From NCBI GenBank assembly GCA_022925895.1, contig JAKSYS010000365.1:1-60933 (forward strand): a stretch of 60,933 bases of DNA, written 5' to 3'. This DNA is from Fragilaria crotonensis (taxonomy: Eukaryota > Bacillariophyta > Fragilariophyceae > Fragilariales > Fragilariaceae). The notes under the pieces are model-generated. The model did not search any database. It was not told the DNA's origin and saw only the letters and a program-made list of their open reading frames with translations. The translations under genes were made by a program, and so were the position numbers. This document shows positions 22,664-32,308 of the stretch, one piece after another; positions within the stretch are counted from its first letter, which is position 1; the number at the start of each line of letters is the position of its first letter.

Positions 22664-24576
22664 TGTGCTGTTGTTTTTCCTTTGTCTGGTGAAGACGTCG
22701 ATTGTATTGAGTGTTGAGATGATACGATTAGAAATTATCGCTCTTCAAGGAAGTGAAATATGTGTTCAACATCAAAAAGTGAGCAAACATCGCCAACATC
22801 TAAAACAAAACGTTTTTCGCATGGCGTCGTATTTTTTCCATACGTTTATAACGAATTGGAAGTACAGCCTTGCACATACGAACTGCATATACCTTCTGTG
22901 ACCAACGGTGACAAATTCGGTTGCGCCAACTCTTCGCATCTGTCATGCACACGCCGACAAATACGAGACTGGAGTACTGCACTACAGTACTAGTACTACG
23001 GTAGGTACCCACTCGGAGTAAGTGCACGCCCTTATACTCGCATACCTGGTACTCCAGTACTGTACGATGAGAAGTTAATGTAGTGGATAATCGGGGTCCA
23101 TTTTCCAAAGCTTGGTCGTTGTAGAGTTGGAGTATTGTACTGTATGTACTACTTGTACTATTATACGACAGTACGAGTACCAGGTACAATACTCCGAGTA
23201 GAGCATATCGATGGTCTACAACTCTACTCGACTTTATGCGCGCATTAATTTCCATTATGTCTACTCTTTTTGTAAATGCTACCACAAAAAAATGGCTTTG
23301 AACCAATAGTTTCACAAGAGTTTTGACTTACCAAATCTCGGCAGAAACACATAAATGTTTTACGAACAGTTCGTATCATTGATCCCTCATTACCCTGTCA
23401 ACAGCAATGAAGAATGATGAAAGTACTGGAGCAACATCTGAATTAGCTATCGATGATAAACAAGTCTTCGTTTTTGATTAACTGGGTCAAAGTCATGTAT
23501 AAATTTGTTTTCATGTATGAATAATATTTTATATTCTGGTCTTGATTTATTTCACAAGTGTTCGGTATATCGAAATGCGTATCGGTACAGGGTTTTGAAC
23601 GAGATGTTTGTACCACAACGTGTGGTACAAACTCTCCTCGCAGACGTATGAAAATATTCAGAACTGTAATTTATAAAGATTTGGAGGGCATCCTCGACGT
23701 GTGAAAAAGGGTCGTACAGAAATGTTTTGACGTCTCATCTACGGTATACGAGAGAACTGAGCAATTATATTGCTTTTCTCTCTGCAGAACATACCTCTAT
23801 TTGTTCATTAAGGAGAGCTTTACAATAGATCACGGTGTGAAATAATGAAAATTGCAGTGTTTTTCTGTAGAGGTCATTGAATTTCACATGAGATTGGTTC
23901 AAAGTCATTTTATTGGGTCAAAGCCATTTTTATGTGGTACGGTATGCATACAAGTATTCCTTGCGATATGTGTACCAGGTAGTAATACAGAGTACTGGTA
24001 CAATGTACTCGTACGTCCGGTAGCGGTAGTACAAGGCGTAGTACAAGGCGATAGATCATGGTACTTGTACCTGGTATCATGGATCATCGAGAAGGGAGAA
24101 GCATGAATGATAAATGCATACTGGTAACGGTACTGTACATTTTACCATGCAGTCCAGTACCATGTACCACACCAGGTACACCGAGCTACTCGAGTACCGG
24201 AGTATCAGTACGGTACTACGGGTTTTTCTGTAGAGTCCACAGTGACAGTACAGGATTGGAGTAAGGTGCGTCACTACATGTACTCACTTCTCAGTGGTAC
24301 TGGAGTACCAGGTACCGATACAAGTACGAGCGTAGCTGGTACTCAGTACTGGGATTGGTCTTAACTTGGTACTGTACTGGTCGGAGTACTCCAGTACAGT
24401 AGATGAAGAAGCTTCATGTACAGTGTACAGTGTGTATACGAGACAAGTACATGTATGTATGCATAGCGAGAGTCGCACTTCCCGTGTGAGGATGTGTGTG
24501 AGGTCTGAGACACAATTTCTCTTGACTGGAGTGTATTGTACTGCTACAAGTACCTGGCACCAGTCAACTTGTCGCC
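22664..24576. other. Intergenic, extreme GTAC-palindrome region
   Basis: No supportable gene. Bases 22970-23220 and 23930-24470 are packed with GTAC; I count 20 in 24121-24420, where about 1.2 are expected by chance. Bases 23230-23930 are AT-rich without long ORFs; AAAGTCATTTTATTGGGTCAAAGCCATTTT near 23900 recalls a nearby CAAAGTCATG at 23490, a weak repeat. The last 100 bases precede the small protein at 24577. Confidence 0.5.
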
Positions 24577-25035
24577 ATGCGTCTCCTCAACCTTTTACTC
24601 GAATGCGCTCTCCTAAGCCATACATTATCCTTCTCTCTGTTTCCTTATCAACGGCACTGGGTAAGATCTAAACCTTTGCACGCGGAAGTGGACGAAAGAT
24701 CTTCAGATGACGACACTCCATCCCTTCTGCTTGGCAACGATTTGGACAACGAACTTGCGAAATTTAAGTCCAAGTATCCCACCAGTGAATCAGATTATTT
24801 GGCAGCAGCTCGCAAACGAGCCGAGGAGCGACGTGAATCCATCAATAGCCAGTCAAGTGACGACGATTGGAAGGAAATGGCCAAAAAGAAACAAGCTGCG
24901 GGCGTCGTGTTGGATGACTGGGAGCAATCCTTGTTCGAAGCGGGAAATGCGGATTCTCAAATTCTTATACCTATCGTTCTAACTGACGAAGGTGAGGACG
25001 GAGATGACCCAGAACCGAAGCTTCTGTTGTTCTAG
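24577..25035 (+). CDS. Small acidic protein with signal peptide, unknown function
   Basis: 152 residues in one frame. The N-terminus (RLLNLLLECALLSHTLSFS) looks like a signal peptide ending before LF, compatible with secretory or plastid entry in diatoms. The rest is hydrophilic: an acidic Ser/Asp stretch, a helix with repeated Ala/Arg/Glu (AAARKRAEERRES), DDDWKEMAKKKQAAGVVLDDWEQSLFEAG, and an acidic C-terminus. I recognise no domain. The helix-rich acidic pattern and low stop density support a real gene. It is flanked by GTAC-rich DNA on both sides. Confidence 0.6.
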   Translation: MRLLNLLLECALLSHTLSFSLFPYQRHWVRSKPLHAEVDERSSDDDTPSLLLGNDLDNELAKFKSKYPTSESDYLAAARKRAEERRESINSQSSDDDWKEMAKKKQAAGVVLDDWEQSLFEAGNADSQILIPIVLTDEGEDGDDPEPKLLLF

Positions 25036-26546
25036 ATCCGTGCTTCTAGATAACGATTATTGATGCGTGATGAAGTGATGCACCATTTGTTCCATTGTGT
25101 ATTTCAACTTTCAACATGTCGACCAGTACCGGTAGACGGTAGACCCTCTGGGCTGCCACGTGGCGAGTTCCAGGTGCTTGAGTCTTGAGTACTGTGCGCT
25201 CCAGTACTGGAGTACTTGTACTATGCTTCACTCACGGAAATACATGTATGGATATTCCGAGTGCTGGAGCCTGGAGTTCTCCATTACCTGGTATTCCCTG
25301 GTACAGGGTTGGCAGTATCGTCGTGTTTGTTTAATTCAGTTGTTTAATTGAAATCTAGGTTAGGGTTAAGGTTTTACGGTTATGATGCGGTTTTTTCATT
25401 GACAAGTCTCATTGCTCATCACATAACTATACTGTTTATAGGTTGAAACAGCATCAAAATGCAGAACATCAGTTAAGTGATGCATGTGAGACAATTCAAT
25501 ACATTTTGATTCAAGAATGGTGAGACAAAAGGATGTTATCAGTGGACACTTAGGGGATCCGTACCATTCAGTTGGTGGGATACCTGCATGCAACAAGGCA
25601 GAGCATTGTCAGGCATAAGTGCAATTACAAGTTCATGCTGATTAGTCCTTAGGGCTCCTTTCTATCTTGGTTATCCTTGTTGTCTTGTTCTCAAGGCTTT
25701 GAACCGTATTGATTGGTGGTATACTCCGAGTACTTGACTACTTGGAGTACTGTAGTACTTACTACTGTGAACATTGCTGTTTTAAACAAAGTTGTTTAAA
25801 CTGTTTAAAACAAATTCAAAATCTGAATTTGTTTAAAACACAACAATAGCTGGCAGGCAGGTTTTTTTGCGGAGTGGTTTTTTGGTTTTTATTCAAAAAA
25901 CCACCTCGTTTTGGGTTGCAGTGGTTTTTTATTTTCGAGCTAAAAAGGTGTGTTTTCAAAGAGTTCGTACGTGTTCACGCAGTACTGTGTACTGCATTCC
26001 ACTGTATACTTGTTACTGTATCACGTAACAATACTACAGTACACAGTTTCAAACTTCTCCACATTCAGATATGCAGTTGCAAACTACAAAGAAGGTTGAA
26101 TAAGGATGTAAATATGTTAGAGAACAATTGCTTTGGTGTACTTGCAAGCATCCAATGAAGAATATTGGGTCCAACATCAAATAAAATGAATGTAGAATTA
26201 AAGACCTTACTGTGTATAAAACACTAATGTTTTTTTGTGTTTTTTTAAAAACCACCTCGGCGAAAATCGGGACTGGTGGTTTTTCACAACCCTGCTGCCT
26301 GGTACTTGTACTGTAGAACATTTTTTTTGAAGAACTAATGACCTGATGAGTGATGTACATGTATACATTTATAGTACTGTACAAGGTGCTACTGCTGTAT
26401 GCATATGATACGCAACATATGCATACTCGGACCACATCCCTACGTCTTTATATGACTACCAGTACCATTAGTACAAGTGCTGTAGCTCTGTTACCTGGTA
26501 CATAGTACGTAAAGCGTCAAGGACCGTGATGTGTGATGAACTCTAA
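25036..26546. other. Intergenic repeats and AT-rich DNA
   Basis: No supportable gene. It contains GTAC clusters (25130-25320, 26290-26520), an inverted AAACAAATTC/GAATTTGTTT hairpin at 25803-25839, and repeated AAAACCACCTCG/GGTTTTT blocks near 25860-25960 and 26230-26290 that may be ends of a small non-autonomous element. Confidence 0.4.
25803..25839. repeat. Near-perfect hairpin palindrome
   Basis: GTTTAAAACAAATTCA is followed three to four bases later by TGAATTTGTTTAAAAC, which can form a stem of about 16 bp with one mismatch pair. Further TTTAAAC copies lie just upstream. Role unknown. Confidence 0.6.
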
Positions 26547-27387
26547 GGCCCATCCTTATCGAGAGACAAAACTGGTCTGCAAAACTGACACCCAACATTT
26601 TTTTTCAACTTTGTCCACTCCCCGTCCTTATCGAAGAAAACCAAAACAGGGCCTTTTCCGGGTTCGTAGCCAAGCCGTCCGTTGTTTTTTGGTGTATTTG
26701 TGGCATACTCCACCACACTCCAGTATTGTACACGTTCGAGCTAATCATGATGCTCAACCATGGCACTGACATCTGCAAACCTCTGAATACATACATGCCA
26801 TGTCATATCTTAGCTAATATGCGAATCTATAAAGGTAGAACATGCCTTCCTAGAATGTATTATTACTATCATTGCACAAGAACGGAGTCAGTTGGAGAGC
26901 AGTATTCCCAGAAATCCAATGAAGTACTCCGAGTATTCGGCAACAGCAATACGGACAGTATCCTGCACATTGAATTCCTCATCTGTCCATCACTGTCGAG
27001 GATCTGAATATGTTTTACCGACCTCTTCCCCTTCTTCAACATCATTCGGCATTGCTCCTCTTGATTTTTGTGCGTTGACAATTGTATGGAGCAAGGCGTT
27101 CATTGACCAATGCCTGCTGTCATTCTTGGCGTGATTCCAGGCTACACAAATCAGTTGCGTGTTTTCTGACCCTTTGCTTGCACCAGATTCTCTCGTACAT
27201 CCTTATGGGTCGTTCCCTCGCACATCCTTACTTGTCAACCCAATCTCGCATCTTCTTCGCACCAGTTCAACACGTACTGCAAGTATACGTACAAGTATAC
27301 TTGTCATGAGGATTTCTTTGCAACACCGTGAGCATTATTTCAGACAAAGGGACCCAATCACATTCCTCAACAGTGTGAGGGCTTGGG
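26547..27387 (+). repeat. Left arm of the foldback repeat
   Basis: It matches the reverse complement of 27743-28609. Its minus strand has a coding-like stretch (AWNHAKND ... MPNDVEEGEEVGK) shared with the right arm. Confidence 0.65.
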
Positions 27388-27742
27388 CCTATAGGCCCAT
27401 CCTTATCGAGAGACAAAACTGGCGTGCAAAACTGACCCCCCAACTTTTTTTCCGGACCGTCCGTCCTTATCGGGAAAAAGTTACTCGAAAAACAAAGTTG
27501 AGCCAACCTCAACTTTTCGTTGCAAAGTTGCGTGACAAAGTTGGGCTCCAACTTTAAAAAGCAACTTCGAAAAAAAAGTTGAGGGTGTTCGAGTCAGGTT
27601 AATCGTAAATCGTATCTTCATACTTCATACTCCGAGTAGTTCATACTTCATACCATCACAACATCACAACGTTACCAGCGTTCGTCATTGCTCTTCACAA
27701 GCATAAACAAACAACACTTCCCTCGCTATGATGGACTTGCCG

Positions 27743-28609
27743 CCGAAGCCCTTACACTGTTGAGGAATTTGATTGGGTCCCTTTGTCCGTAATAGTGCTC
27801 TCACGGTGTTGTAAAGAAACGACAAGTATGGCTGTATGCATACTCGCAGTCCAAGCAGAAGTGGCGCGGAGATTCGAGATTTGGTTGACAGTTAAGGATG
27901 CGTGAGAGAAAGGATGTGCGAGAGAATCTGGCACAAGTAATGGGTCAGAAATCAAACCATCGGCGAGAGAAGGGCACACGAAAGAATTGATTGGTGTAGC
28001 CTGGAATCATGCCAAGAATGACTGGCATTGGTCACGGAACACCGTGCTCCAAACAATTGTCAACGCACAAAAGAAATCAAAGACACCAATGCCGAATGAT
28101 GTTGAAGAAGGGGAGGAGGTCGGTGAAACAAAATTGGGTCCTGTACAGTGACGAACAGAAGAGGAATACAATGTGCAAGATATTGTTATAATTGCTGTTG
28201 CGGAATACTTGATTGGATTTCAGCAACAAACACTGCTCTCCGACTGAGTAATTGTGCAATAATAAAGGGCATACAGAAAAGGCATGTTCTTTATAGAGTC
28301 GCATACTAGCTAAGATATGACATGACAACATGACATATTAAGTGTACAGTGTACAGAGTCTGCAGATGTCGGTGCCATCGTTGAGCATGATCGTCATGAA
28401 CTCGAACGTGTACTGGAGTGTGGTGGACAGTGGACAGAGTACTGTCGTACTCGACAAATTCACACGAAAACAACGGGCGCCTTGTCAACGAACCCGGAAA
28501 ATGGACATGTTTTGGTTTTCTTCGATAAGGACGAGTAGCGGACAAAGTTGAAAAACCAAAGTTGGGGGTGAGTTTTGAAACCAGTTTTTTCCTACGATAA
28601 GGATGGGCT
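27743..28609 (-). repeat. Right arm of the foldback repeat
   Basis: Inverted copy of 26547-27387. On the plus strand near 28003-28140 it reads VAWNHAKNDWHWSRN and MPNDVEEGEEVGE before a stop. Length differences between the arms in this part are mostly multiples of three. Confidence 0.65.
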
Positions 28610-29177
28610 AAATGTGGGTAAATTTTTCGTATGCGTCACACGTGCCATGTGATTTCGACAAGGCTAAATACCGGGTACGAGTACTTGTAGGCGGCATGGT
28701 ACAAGTACTCTCCAATGTCATAGAGGTCGCCATACGTCATACTACGAGGTACTCGTACCTGGTACATTCTACCATATAGATTCTTTTATGACGTCAGCAC
28801 TACGTCGACGTTGGACAAGCTCAAGACGAGTCCGTGCCATTTGTGTACTGACGTGAGGTACCAATTCCCATGTACATGACGGAACAACCTGTATCTACAG
28901 ATAGCAACATCCTTCTGATGCTATCATTAGACCTTAATTCGCCCCCTTCTGGATTTCGTCATTGTTTCATTCCAAACACTTTGCTGAGGCTTGAGACACT
29001 GCACCGTCCGAGTTTCTGTTATACATCTCCAAGATTCGTGTTTCTTTCCTCGTCTTTTGCTTCGCCAGCTATCCTGAGGCGACCAATAGCTTTGTTTTGC
29101 TTCCTTCTATCGCAACAGCCAATACGGATTCATTAACATCGTGGCCACTGTCGACCAAGACAACAATCGCCGTCAGC
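28610..29177. promoter_or_regulatory. Upstream region of folD
   Basis: GTAC-rich sequence at 28660-28770, then mixed sequence with no element I recognise. An in-frame extension from a TTG at 29097 exists but has no ATG. Confidence 0.3.
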
Positions 29178-30137
29178 ATGACTGCAATCGATATTGACGG
29201 CATTTCAATTGCCAAAACGATTCGTCAAGAACTGAAAGCAGAAATCGAAACCCTGCCACAGGTGCCAGGTCTCGCCGTTTTGCTCGTTGGCGAACGTCGC
29301 GACTCTCAAACATATGTCAACATGAAGAAGAAAGCTTGTGCTGAATGCGGGATTACCTCCTTTGGATACGATTTTCCTGCGACTGCGACGCAACAAGAAA
29401 TAATGGATTGCATTTCATCCCTAAATGAAAACCCTCTTGTCCATGGCATTCTCGTGCAACTGCCACTTCCACCGCACGTTCATGAACACACGGTATTGGA
29501 ATCGATTGCTCCACACAAGGACGTCGACGGCTTACACTCTCATAATGTCGCCTCCTTATCCAGTACTGCTACACATGCTGGGAGCACCGCCTTGGATTGG
29601 AAGGAATTGACCACCATCCCCTTTGCACTTCCATGCACTCCGCAAGGTTGCATCGAATTGTTGGATAGATCTGGTGTCGTGTTGGAGGGCAAACGTGCGG
29701 TAGTGTTGGGACGCAGTAATTTGGTGGGAATTCCCGTTGCACTCCTGCTGATGCATCGAAACGCAACGGTTACCATTGCCCATTCGCGGACGCACAACGT
29801 ACCGGCAGTTGTTGCTGAAGCGGACATCGTTGTTGCCGCTGTTGGGAAAGCCCATCTGGTCAAAAAGGAATGGCTCAAAGAGGGTGCTGTGCTCATCGAT
29901 GTTGGAATCAATAGCGTGGATTCCCCAACTGCCAAACGAGGGTACAAGTTGGTCGGTGATGTGGATTATGAAGATTGTCGGAAGGTGGCCAGCATGATCA
30001 CGCCAGTTCCTGGAGGGGTCGGTCCTATGACGATTGCGATGCTAATGCGCAATACCGTCCAAGCATGCAAGCGGACTCTAGTGAAGGATAATGCAGTAGC
30101 TTCCGGAGTCGACGAAGAAAAAAAGGAACAAGAGTGA
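29178..30137 (+). CDS. folD: Methylenetetrahydrofolate dehydrogenase/cyclohydrolase (FolD type)
   Basis: This bifunctional enzyme converts 5,10-methylene-THF to 5,10-methenyl-THF with reduction of NAD(P)+, then hydrolyses it to 10-formyl-THF, feeding purine and formyl-Met synthesis. 319 residues from the ATG at 29178, one frame, no intron. The catalytic YxxxK is in SQTYVNMKKKA. LVQLPLPPHV, KDVDGLHS and CTPQGCIELL line the folate site. The NAD(P) fold is marked by VVLGRSNLVGIPVALLL and the C-terminal lock by TPVPGGVGPMTIAMLM. The length is slightly above the bacterial form (about 285) because of a loop after DVDGLHSHN and a charged C-terminus. No signal peptide is visible, so a cytosolic location is likely. 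Confidence 0.97.
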   Translation: MTAIDIDGISIAKTIRQELKAEIETLPQVPGLAVLLVGERRDSQTYVNMKKKACAECGITSFGYDFPATATQQEIMDCISSLNENPLVHGILVQLPLPPHVHEHTVLESIAPHKDVDGLHSHNVASLSSTATHAGSTALDWKELTTIPFALPCTPQGCIELLDRSGVVLEGKRAVVLGRSNLVGIPVALLLMHRNATVTIAHSRTHNVPAVVAEADIVVAAVGKAHLVKKEWLKEGAVLIDVGINSVDSPTAKRGYKLVGDVDYEDCRKVASMITPVPGGVGPMTIAMLMRNTVQACKRTLVKDNAVASGVDEEKKEQE

Positions 30138-31123
30138 GTGTTTGTTCACGTGTGAGGATGAGTCGAGAATGGGTTGGCATAGGACGAACGTGAACGGTCA
30201 CGGATCGATTTTAGTCCTCTAGTGCTTCCTACGCTGTGGTTTAAGAAATTTATCTTATAAAGGAATTGCCATTGATTCTAGACTCTAGGAGCATCGCCAC
30301 CGTTGGCGCTATTTTTGTCCTCTTACACCCTTCAGTTTGATGGTATCCCAATTTCGCACGAGGTTGATTTTGGCTCAGAAGAGATGTGAGGTGGTTGGAG
30401 ATATTATTTTGTTCATTTGAGCGAGAGCAAGAGATTTCCTGTCATCTAAATTTTTTTGTTACTGCTGAGTCGACGCGACCCTACGATGCGGAGTCTTCAG
30501 GAGTCAGGATCAAACCGCCGAACCCACGGCCCACGGCACATGTTGGTGTTCCAAGTTCCAAGTTCCAAAGTCAAGACTCCACGCTACTGTAATCATTCGT
30601 ACTGGTACTTGAAACTGGACTCTACGAGGTGCTACTTGTACCAGCTTACTCCGGTAGGTGATTCTAATACACTAATACTGTCGCTACGATTCACAATTCA
30701 CAACAGAGCACAAGTTGTACTTGTACTCTCTACTACCGGTAGTCGCAGGTCGCAGGTCGCTGCTCGCAGGGATTCAGTGACGTGTGTGACTTCGAGTGAA
30801 AGACATGGAAACGAAATGAAATAGATTCTTCTTCTTACCCACCGATGGACTATGCGCCCACTCGTATGAGTTACAACGTTACAACGTAGTATGCATAGTA
30901 CAAGTACTGCACTTGGTAGTGTTCGGATTTCGGATATGATACTCGGAGTAATCAAAGGGAACACCTCATTCCTCATCGTTCATCGTACAGTAATCAAAGG
31001 GGAACACCTCATTCCTCATCGTACAAGGAACTCATCGTGGTCGCACCTGACAACCTGAATTACTATTCCGTTTTGCGTTTGTGTTTGCATTAGTGCCATA
31101 AAAATCATATCAGATTCGTGACC
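30138..31123. other. Intergenic, no supportable gene
   Basis: It contains GTAC/TACC palindromes at 30590-30960 and a local direct repeat AATCAAAGG(G)GAACACCTCATTCC at about 30950 and 30992. TTCCAAG triplets occur near 30548. Nothing gene-like. Confidence 0.4.
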
Positions 31124-32072
31124 ATGCGCTTGATCAGTGTATACCTCCTGTCTCTTTTGAGCATGGCTTCAGTTACAGCCTTTGCCCCTCCAAGTCGAGC
31201 TACCATCCCTGCTTGTTTCTCTTCTAGCAAGAGCTGTGGGTCGCATTTGGTTTCGCTTTCTCTCTTGAGCGACCCGGACATGATGCATTCTCTTGTTCAG
31301 GATCATTCCATGACTGTTGCTGAAGGTATTCGTGACATTGCCATTTTCAAAGGAAAGACTTTGTCGTTGCTGCATCCTGTCATGATGCTTGGTTTACTGG
31401 GATTCTCGCTCTCGACTGGCTTGCTAGGATTGCAGTGGCGTAGGCAGAGAACGTTGGGGGATGAGATAAGTGTTCTCAAAAAGACCATACCAGCAACTGC
31501 GGAGGGCGAGGATTCTCCAACTCCTGCGGCGTTGGCAATCCAAGCAGAAGTGGATGCCCTCACTGCGGAAAGGAAGCAATTGGCGGCCGAAGGGCCGCGT
31601 GACAAGCACTTTAGTCAGGGGGCTTTGCTGGCATTCTTGGGAACCCTGTTTGCGATTGAGGTAAGGAAAGGAAACATAAACAGATGCGACGCGACCAACT
31701 CGTACCCACGGCATTCCTGAAAATCGGACTCATTATCGCTTGCCCTCACCCATTTGTTTCTGCTCGTTAGGGTCCCCTTAATACGTATGCTCGCGCTGGA
31801 AAACTCTTTCCTGGACCACACTTGTATGCCGGAGCTGGTCTCGTTGTTTTGTGGGCCCTCGCGGTTGCGACCATCCCCGCCATGCAGAAGGGAGTGATAC
31901 GGCTCGTACGGTACACATTGGAGCCAACGTGGTTGGCACTTCTTTGTTTGCATGGCAGGTTGTGTCCGGTATCCCCATCTTGCTCAAGGTGTGGAAAACA
32001 CTAAATGGCCATGAGCAATCAACACCTGTTGAGGCACATGCTACAGGAACTAGAATTTGGCTACTGGATTAG
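31124..32072 (+). CDS. DUF4079-type membrane protein, plastid-targeted, one intron
   Basis: The ATG at 31124 gives a signal peptide (LISVYLLSLLSMASVT) followed by AFAPPS, the classic diatom plastid-import AFAP motif. The mature part has helices MMLGLLGFSLSTGLLGLQW and LLAFLGTLFAIE. After an intron at 31661-31770 (GTAAGG...TTAG, phase 0) come GPLNTYARAGKLFPGPHLYAG, a helix LVVLWALAVATIPAMQKG, and, in another frame, DTARTVHIGANVVGTSLFAW and SGIPILLKVWK. The shift sits in the G run 31889-31891 and fits one lost G. The pattern, with paired His near helices, matches DUF4079 proteins of cyanobacteria and plastids, whose function is not established. It is convergent with the MATE gene, 236 bp away. 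Confidence 0.85.
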
Positions 32073-32308
32073 GAAAACGATAAGGAATCGAGCAAGCATC
32101 AACGCATCAATTAGGGTTAGTGGCAACCCAAGTAAACGCACAGAGGTCATCATATAAACAAGAGTAACGAGCAACAAACTTTTCTAAAAAACACATCGTT
32201 GTTGTAGCTAGCCGAGACGGAACTACTGAATGAGCCTTCTTCTTCGAAAACTTTTCCAAACCAGTGCTCATTTTGGCTTTACTGGAGGAAATTCCGCATG
32301 TCACGTTT

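Larger units (their letters stand above)
26547..28609. mobile_element. Foldback-type repeat with two diverged 850-bp inverted arms
   Basis: The left arm 26547-27387 is matched in reverse by the right arm 27743-28609 with many substitutions and small indels, around a 355-bp spacer. Both outer ends carry a module of about 85 bp, (G/A)GCCCATCCTTATCG ... GTCCTTATCG, and a third copy in left-arm orientation opens the spacer at 27394. Long inverted arms with identical outer ends suggest a foldback or MITE-like DNA transposon, or two copies inserted head to head. No target duplication is obvious. Confidence 0.65.

Noticed and set aside
25360..25375. Telomere-like AGGTTAGGGTTAAGG
   Set aside because: Only one and a half TTAGGG-like units, inside ordinary intergenic DNA. 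Not an array.
25860..26290. Small transposon bounded by AAAACCACCTCG blocks
   Set aside because: The blocks are only loosely inverted, and I see no target duplication or sharp ends.
29097..29177. Upstream extension of FolD as a targeting peptide
   Set aside because: It would need a TTG start, and the sequence is not hydrophobic enough for a signal peptide. The ATG at 29178 fits the family start.
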